From the NCBI GenBank assembly GCA_946618395.1, contig CAMOLD010000013.1, positions 1 to 18,721 on the forward strand: DNA of 18,721 bases, given 5' to 3'. The notes below the pieces were generated by a model. That model was not told the origin of the DNA. It ran no database searches and saw only the letters and a list, made by a program, of their open reading frames with translations. Position numbers and translations under genes: made by a program. Positions 13,910 through 18,721 of this stretch are shown here, one piece after another; position 1 is the stretch's first letter, and the number at the start of each line of letters is the position of its first letter. The stretch comes from an uncultured Clostridia bacterium (GTDB taxonomy: Bacteria; Bacillota; Clostridia; Oscillospirales; CAG-272).

Positions 13910-15631
13910 ATGCTGAAACGATTCATTCGCTATTATCGACCGCACCGGCGCGTTTTTTGGCTGGATATGCTTGCCGCGCTGGGTGTTGCCGGCATCGGCG
14001 TGCTGTATCCCATGGTCACGCGCGTCATGCTCAACGAATACATTCCCAAAAGGGAATATAAGATGATTGCCGTTATGGGCGCCGTTCTGCTGGGCACCTA
14101 CCTTGCCCGCATGGGGTGCAATTTTTTCATGCAGTATTACGGGCACGTGATGGGCGTTCGCATGCAAAAACAGATGCGCTCCGACCTCTTTTGCCATTTG
14201 GAAACGCTACCTTACAGTTTTTACGATAACAACGAGACCGGCAAGCTGATGTCCCGCCTGACCAACGATTTGTTTGACGTCAGCGAGCTTGCCCACCACG
14301 GCCCCGAAAATTTGATCATTTCGGCAATTTCCATCATCGTTTCGTTTATCTATCTTTCCACCATCAACTGGGGACTGACGCTGATCATTTTTGCCTGCAC
14401 GCCCTTTTTGCTGACGATTTCTCTCCTTTTGCGCCGCAAAATGCGCTCGGCATTCAAGCGCAGCCGCGAATCGGTTGCCGAAATCAACGCCGCAACCGAG
14501 AGCAGTATTTCGGGCATCCGCGTGACCAAAGCCTTTAACAACGCCGAAAAGGAAGAGGAAAAATTTGAGGCAAGCAACAAAAAGTTTGTTGCCGCGCGAA
14601 CCGACGCCTACCGCGCCATGGGGCAGTTTCATTCGTCAACCACTTTTATCACCGATATTTTCAACGTGGTCATTCTGGTTGCCGGCGGATTTTTCCTTTA
14701 CGGAGAGAAAATCGGGCTGGGCGACTATTCCGCGTTTGTGGTGTCCATCCATCTGTTCATCTCCCCGGTGATGACATTGATCAACTTTATGGAGCAATAC
14801 CAGGACGGCGTTACCGGCTTTGAGCGGTTTGTTGAAATTATGGATACCCCTTCCGAGAAAGACCCCGAGGGCGCCGTGGATATGGGACGCGCCGAGGGGA
14901 CAATCGAGTTCCGCAACGTCAGCTATGCCTATGACGGAAAGCACGATGTGCTCAACGGCGTCAACTTGAAAGTGGATGCCGGAAAGAAATTTGCCCTGGT
15001 GGGCCCTTCCGGCGGCGGCAAGACGACCATTTGCCACCTGATCCCGCATTTTTATGACGTGACCAACGGCGAAATTCTGATTGACGGCAAAGAGATTCAT
15101 ACGGTGACGCTGCATTCGCTCCGGCAGAACATCGGCATCGTTCAGCAGGATGTGTATTTGTTCAATTCCTCCATTCGGGAAAACATTCTTTACGGGCGCC
15201 TGGATGCCACCGACGAGGAAGTTTACGAGGCGGCAAAACGCGCCAATATTCACGAGTATATCATGTCTCTCCCCCACGGCTACGAAACCCGGATCGGCGA
15301 GCGGGGCGTCAAACTTTCGGGCGGACAAAAACAGCGGCTTTCCATTGCCCGCGTCTTTCTCAAAGACCCGCCCATTCTCATTTTGGACGAGGCGACCAGC
15401 GCGCTGGATAACGCCACCGAAATTTATATTCAAAAGGCTTTGGACGAGCTTTGCCGCGGCAGAACGACCATTGTGGTTGCCCATCGGCTTTCCACCGTGA
15501 AAAACGCCGATGAAATTGCCGTCATCGAGCAGGGAAAGATCATCGAGCAGGGAACGCACGAGGCGCTGGTCGCTCAAAACGGCGTTTATGCAACGCTTTA
15601 CCGGATGCAGTTCCGCGAATCGGATTTTTAA
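13910..15631 (+). CDS. ABC transporter, fused permease-ATPase (exporter type)
   Basis: This is a half-transporter of 573 residues that should work as a dimer in the cytoplasmic membrane. The N-terminal ABC type-1 transmembrane domain has six helices (about residues 15-300). The nucleotide-binding domain follows, with Walker A GPSGGGKTT (365-373), Q-loop in IVQQDVYLF, signature LSGGQKQR (469-476), Walker B ILILDE (Asp493, catalytic Glu494) and H-loop His525. All motifs are intact. The family exports lipids, peptides or drugs; the substrate cannot be read from the sequence. AAAAGGA stands about 11 bases before the ATG. It is the second gene after the SASA esterase, under one promoter, so a joint envelope role is possible. 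Confidence 0.93.
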   Translation: MLKRFIRYYRPHRRVFWLDMLAALGVAGIGVLYPMVTRVMLNEYIPKREYKMIAVMGAVLLGTYLARMGCNFFMQYYGHVMGVRMQKQMRSDLFCHLETLPYSFYDNNETGKLMSRLTNDLFDVSELAHHGPENLIISAISIIVSFIYLSTINWGLTLIIFACTPFLLTISLLLRRKMRSAFKRSRESVAEINAATESSISGIRVTKAFNNAEKEEEKFEASNKKFVAARTDAYRAMGQFHSSTTFITDIFNVVILVAGGFFLYGEKIGLGDYSAFVVSIHLFISPVMTLINFMEQYQDGVTGFERFVEIMDTPSEKDPEGAVDMGRAEGTIEFRNVSYAYDGKHDVLNGVNLKVDAGKKFALVGPSGGGKTTICHLIPHFYDVTNGEILIDGKEIHTVTLHSLRQNIGIVQQDVYLFNSSIRENILYGRLDATDEEVYEAAKRANIHEYIMSLPHGYETRIGERGVKLSGGQKQRLSIARVFLKDPPILILDEATSALDNATEIYIQKALDELCRGRTTIVVAHRLSTVKNADEIAVIEQGKIIEQGTHEALVAQNGVYATLYRMQFRESDF

Positions 15632-15675
15632 CGGTTTTTGTCGAAAAATTTTTTCAAAAAATCATTCAAAAAGTC

Positions 15676-15704
15676 TTTTCATTTTCTTTCTTTTCATGTA
15701 TAAT
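15676..15704 (+). promoter_or_regulatory. Probable sigma-A promoter of zapA
   Basis: A perfect TATAAT (15699-15704) is preceded after 17 bases by TTTTCA (15676-15681), four of six consensus. It lies in a T-rich stretch 50 bases before the zapA ATG. Confidence 0.65.
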
Positions 15705-15754
15705 AAAATATAGAGTTTCCCATACCAAAATTTTCGGAAAGGAAGTAGTTCAGA

Positions 15755-16294
15755 ATGAAGCAGAAGTTCAATATTACCGTTGCGGATATGCAGCTGAATA
15801 TCGTCAGCGACGCCAGCCCCGAAGAGGTGGAATCCATTGTTGGAATGCTGGATCGTAAAATGAGAGACATCAGCCTCAAAAGCCCCCGCTGCACCAAAAA
15901 CGAGGCGGCAATCCTCTGCGCGCTTTCCTATTGCTCCGAGCGTATTGCGGCGCAGGAAACAGCAAAAAAGATGGAAAAAGAATGCTTCCGCTATGCCACC
16001 GAGAACGAGCGGCTGAAAAAGCAAATCGAATCGCTCAAACTGGAATTGGGCGGCATTCGTGAGGACAATATTGCCATGCGCTCGGTTTTGAGCCATACCG
16101 CTACGGCACCTGCCGAGGAGGCGCCGGAAAAACCGGCCGTCAAAGCCGCCCCCGGGGAACAGCTCACCGTTGAGATTCCAGCCCCGGTAACCGAAAGCGC
16201 AACGCCGGCGGTGGAGGAATCCGCCGAGCCCGCCGCAAAGGGCAAGAGCCGCGTTGGCACCATGTTTGATTTACTTACCTTCAGCGACGTCTGA
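15755..16294 (+). CDS. zapA: ZapA-family cell division protein with long C-terminal tail
   Basis: ZapA binds FtsZ and bundles its filaments at the division ring. Residues 1-65 match the ZapA fold (start KQKFNITVADMQLNIVSDAS, then the EEVESIVGMLDRKM helix). A coiled coil follows (about 66-112), rich in Lys/Glu with ENERLKKQIESLKLEL. The remaining 65 residues are a Pro/Ala/Glu-rich, probably unfolded tail that ends in a short hydrophobic peptide MFDLLTFSDV (170-179). Many ZapA proteins stop near 80-110 residues, so the tail is notable. GGAAAGGAAG precedes the ATG. The U32 peptidase gene starts seven bases after the stop, a pairing common in Clostridia. Confidence 0.85.
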   Translation: MKQKFNITVADMQLNIVSDASPEEVESIVGMLDRKMRDISLKSPRCTKNEAAILCALSYCSERIAAQETAKKMEKECFRYATENERLKKQIESLKLELGGIREDNIAMRSVLSHTATAPAEEAPEKPAVKAAPGEQLTVEIPAPVTESATPAVEESAEPAAKGKSRVGTMFDLLTFSDV

Positions 16295-16301
16295 TTTTTG
16301 T

Positions 16302-18314
16302 ATGAGCGAAAAAAAGTTCCAAAAGCCGGAGTTGCTTTGCCCGGCAGGCTCGGCGCTCGCGCTGGACGCGGCGATTGAAGGCGGAGCCGACGCGGTCTAT
16401 CTCGGCGGCACCGCCATGAACGCGCGCATTCACGCCGGAAATTTTACGCCCGACGCTCTGCGGGAAGCAATCAAAAAAGCGCACGCCTACGGCGTGAAAA
16501 TATATCTCACCCTGAACACGCTGGTAACCGATTACGAGTTACCGGCGTTTTTGGAGGCGGCATATCAAGCGGCGGATGCGGGAGCGGACGCCTTAATTGT
16601 TGCCGATACCGGCGGTGCCGCGGCAATCCGCCGTGCCATTCCGGGGCTGGAACTGCACGCTAGCACACAAATGTCCGGCCACAACAGCGAAATGGCAAAA
16701 CAATTGCAGAAAGCCGGATTTTCGCGCATGGTTGCGGCAAGGGAGATTTCGGAAGAGAATTTGAAGCTCCTTTTGCAAAACTCCCCCATTGAAACCGAGC
16801 TGTTTGTGCATGGCGCGCTTTGCGTTTGCCATTCGGGGCAGTGTTTGTTTTCCTCCATGGTCGGGGGAAGGAGCGGCAACCGCGGCGAGTGCGCGCAACC
16901 CTGCCGGTTGCCCTACGGAAAGGGCGGGGAATATCCGCTTTCCCTCAAAGATCTTTCCCTGGCAAACCATATTCCAAAGCTGATTTCGCTTGGCGTTTCT
17001 TCTTTGAAAATCGAGGGGCGCATGAAATCCCCAGAATACGTGCGCGAGGTAACCGCCGTTTTTCGCCGCTTGCTGGATGAGGAACGCGTGGCAAACGCAC
17101 AGGAAATGCAAATTTTGACCAACGCCTTTTCCCGTCAGGGGTTTACCGACGGCTATTTTACCGGGAAAATCGATTCCTCCATGCTCGGCGTTCGCAAAGA
17201 GGCGGACAAGGAAAGCTCGCGCCGGGTCATTTCTTTTGCCGGATTGGCGAAAAAAGTCGAATTGGATCTTTTTGCAACCCTTCGGGAAAACCAGCCGGCA
17301 ACGCTCACCCTGCAAAAAGGCGAGCTGTCGGTCACCGTTTCGGGTGATGTCCCCCAAACCGCAAAAACCGCACCGCTGACCAAAGCCGACGTGGAGCGCA
17401 GCCTTTCGCGCATGGGGGGAACGCCTTATCAGGTTGCAAATGCGTCCATTGACTTGGACGACGGCGTCATGTTGCCCGTCTCGCGGCTTAACGATTTGCG
17501 CCGCCGCGCCGTAGAGGCGCTGGATTTGGCGGCAATGCCGCCCAAACGGGAACGGTTGCCGGTTACCTGGAACACTCAAAAAATCAAACCCGTCCCGCGC
17601 CGCACGGCAAGATTTTATTGCCCGGAGCAAATTACCAAACAAGCAGAAGAGTATTTTGAGCGTATTTTTTTGCCGCTGGAATCTTTTGCGCCCCCTGCAA
17701 ACGGCGTTGTTCTTCCGGCGGTGATCTTTGACCGCGATTTTCCGCTCGTCCGCAAAAAATTGCAGGCGGCAAAAGCGGCCGGCGCGCGCTGGACACTCGT
17801 TGGCAATTTGGGGCATCTGGCGTTTGCCAAAGAAGCCGGCTTGATCCCGGTCGGTGACTATCGGCTGAATATTACCAACCGCGAGAGCACTGCGTTTTAT
17901 CGGTCGCTCGGATTTGAGGAGCCGGTTCTTTCGCCGGAGCTTACCCTTCCGCAACTGCGCGACATCGGTGGAGATGCGGCAACGATTGTTTACGGGCGCA
18001 TTCCGCTGATGACCCTGGAACGCTGTATTTTCAAGGAGCAGGACGCTTGCCGCAAATGCGCGCAGGGAAAGCAAACGCTCACCGACCGCACGGGCGCGGT
18101 TTTTCCCGTTTTGCGGGAATGGGAGCACCGCAATATTCTGTATAACAGTTTGCCAACCGCCATGCCGGACCGGCTGGATCAGTTGGGAAAATACCAAATC
18201 CGCTCGTGGCATTTTCTGTTTTCGGTGGAAACGCCAAACGAGGTGGACGCAGTCATCAACGCCTACAAAAAAGGCGTTCCGTTGGGCAAACAGGTCCGCC
18301 GCATCGGTTCCTGA
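16302..18314 (+). CDS. U32 family peptidase-like protein (RlhA/TrhP type)
   Basis: This is a 670-residue cytosolic protein. Its N-terminal TIM-barrel-like U32 domain opens with PELLCPAGSALALDAAIEGGADAVYLGG and contains the family signature around residues 165-201 (LFVHGALCVCHSGQCLFS, then GNRGECAQPCR). The cysteines Cys174, Cys181, Cys197 and Cys201 resemble the set that holds an iron-sulfur cluster in studied U32 proteins (UbiU/UbiV). The C-terminal part contains a further cluster Cys575, Cys583, Cys586. Members with this length act in rRNA or tRNA hydroxylation (RlhA, TrhP) rather than proven proteolysis; the exact role here is uncertain. The ATG at 16302 has no clear Shine-Dalgarno and lies seven bases after the zapA stop, so translational coupling is likely. 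Confidence 0.9.
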   Translation: MSEKKFQKPELLCPAGSALALDAAIEGGADAVYLGGTAMNARIHAGNFTPDALREAIKKAHAYGVKIYLTLNTLVTDYELPAFLEAAYQAADAGADALIVADTGGAAAIRRAIPGLELHASTQMSGHNSEMAKQLQKAGFSRMVAAREISEENLKLLLQNSPIETELFVHGALCVCHSGQCLFSSMVGGRSGNRGECAQPCRLPYGKGGEYPLSLKDLSLANHIPKLISLGVSSLKIEGRMKSPEYVREVTAVFRRLLDEERVANAQEMQILTNAFSRQGFTDGYFTGKIDSSMLGVRKEADKESSRRVISFAGLAKKVELDLFATLRENQPATLTLQKGELSVTVSGDVPQTAKTAPLTKADVERSLSRMGGTPYQVANASIDLDDGVMLPVSRLNDLRRRAVEALDLAAMPPKRERLPVTWNTQKIKPVPRRTARFYCPEQITKQAEEYFERIFLPLESFAPPANGVVLPAVIFDRDFPLVRKKLQAAKAAGARWTLVGNLGHLAFAKEAGLIPVGDYRLNITNRESTAFYRSLGFEEPVLSPELTLPQLRDIGGDAATIVYGRIPLMTLERCIFKEQDACRKCAQGKQTLTDRTGAVFPVLREWEHRNILYNSLPTAMPDRLDQLGKYQIRSWHFLFSVETPNEVDAVINAYKKGVPLGKQVRRIGS

Positions 18315-18350
18315 TCCAAAATCCAAAGAAAAAGAAAGGGGGCAAGCAAG

Positions 18351-18721
18351 GTGTTACGCGCTTTGTGGGATAAGATCAAAGAGTCGGCAATGTCCATTCT
18401 CCCGGTCACTTTGATTGTCATTTTGCTTGGCTTTACGCCGCTGGTTTCCTTTTCTTTGCAGGAAAGTTTTGCGTTTCTCATCGCCGCCGCGGTTTTGATT
18501 TTGGGAATGGCGCTCTTCAATTTGGGCGCGGACATGGCAATGACGCCAATGGGCGAGCAGGTTGGTTCCGGCCTTTCCAAATCCCGCAACATGTGGCTTT
18601 TGCTGTTTGTCTGCTTTTTGCTTGGCGCATTCGTCACCATTGCCGAGCCGGACGTTTCGGTTCTGGCGGCGCAGGTTTCGGGCATGATGGACAGCTTGGT
18701 TTTGATTGTTGCCGTGGGTGC
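18351..18721 (+). CDS. DUF1538 membrane protein (3' end outside window)
   Basis: An open frame starts at GTG 18351, ten bases after AAAGGGGG, and runs off the window after 123 codons. The product is very hydrophobic with at least three membrane helices (about residues 14-33, 38-58, 81-100). The block GMALFNLGADMAMTPMGEQV, followed by ITIAEPD-like VTIAEPDVSVLAAQV, is characteristic of the DUF1538 family of multi-pass proteins, whose role is not established. It begins 36 bases after the U32 gene with no terminator, so it may share that transcript. Confidence 0.85.
   Translation, partial: MLRALWDKIKESAMSILPVTLIVILLGFTPLVSFSLQESFAFLIAAAVLILGMALFNLGADMAMTPMGEQVGSGLSKSRNMWLLLFVCFLLGAFVTIAEPDVSVLAAQVSGMMDSLVLIVAVG

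Noticed and set aside
15632..15660. Terminator after the ABC transporter
   Set aside because: The only hairpin is five A-T pairs around GTCG; too weak to call, although the T-rich region could still slow polymerase.
1..18721. CRISPR arrays, insertion sequences, phage or defence genes
   Set aside because: No regularly spaced repeats, terminal inverted repeats, transposases, integrases or known defence families were seen on either strand.

Overview
The window looks like a chromosomal segment from an anaerobic, spore-forming member of the Clostridia (Bacillota), possibly an Oscillospirales relative. The evidence is a dipicolinate synthase gene pair (dpaA/dpaB), a SpoVB-like flippase, a rubredoxin, and a ZapA-U32 peptidase pair. 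Promoters are strong sigma-A type with TTGACA boxes, and Shine-Dalgarno sites are purine-rich. The taxon is inferred from gene content; no rRNA is present. Base composition looks even throughout, and no transposase, integrase, phage gene or CRISPR array was seen.

Layout: (1) 1-955 is the 3' part of argH, closed by a strong terminator. (2) 999-1082 holds an orphan consensus promoter that runs into a hairpin after about 50 nt. (3) acpP lies on the minus strand (1309-1082). (4) comEC (1470-3722) is followed by the dipicolinate synthase pair (3871-5316). This pair converges on, and overlaps by 68 bp, the minus-strand spoVB-like gene (6874-5249), which has a sigma-E-like promoter. (5) A small monocistronic rubredoxin gene (7121-7300) was missed by length cut-offs. 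(6) A tightly packed minus-strand operon, trmB - truB - TPR protein - DUF4037 nucleotidyltransferase-like protein, occupies 10721-7355. (7) metA (10896-11816) has a 15-bp direct repeat across its promoter. (8) A membrane-anchored SGNH hydrolase (minus), tRNA-Ser(GCT) (minus), and a secreted SASA-type esterase with an ABC exporter (plus) follow. (9) zapA and a U32 peptidase come next, then the start of a DUF1538 membrane protein that runs off the window.

The genes cover arginine and methionine synthesis, fatty acid synthesis, DNA uptake, spore-core dipicolinate, spore envelope, tRNA modification, cell-envelope esterases and division. Most transcription units are short, and several neighbours share one bidirectional hairpin terminator. 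No stretch longer than 300 bases lacks a gene.

The least explained element is the pair at the end of the trmB-truB operon. It consists of a TPR protein whose only four cysteines form one CxxC at each end, overlapping a DUF4037 protein with a readable nucleotidyltransferase-type motif. Its place in a tRNA-modification operon suggests, but does not show, an RNA- or nucleotide-directed function.
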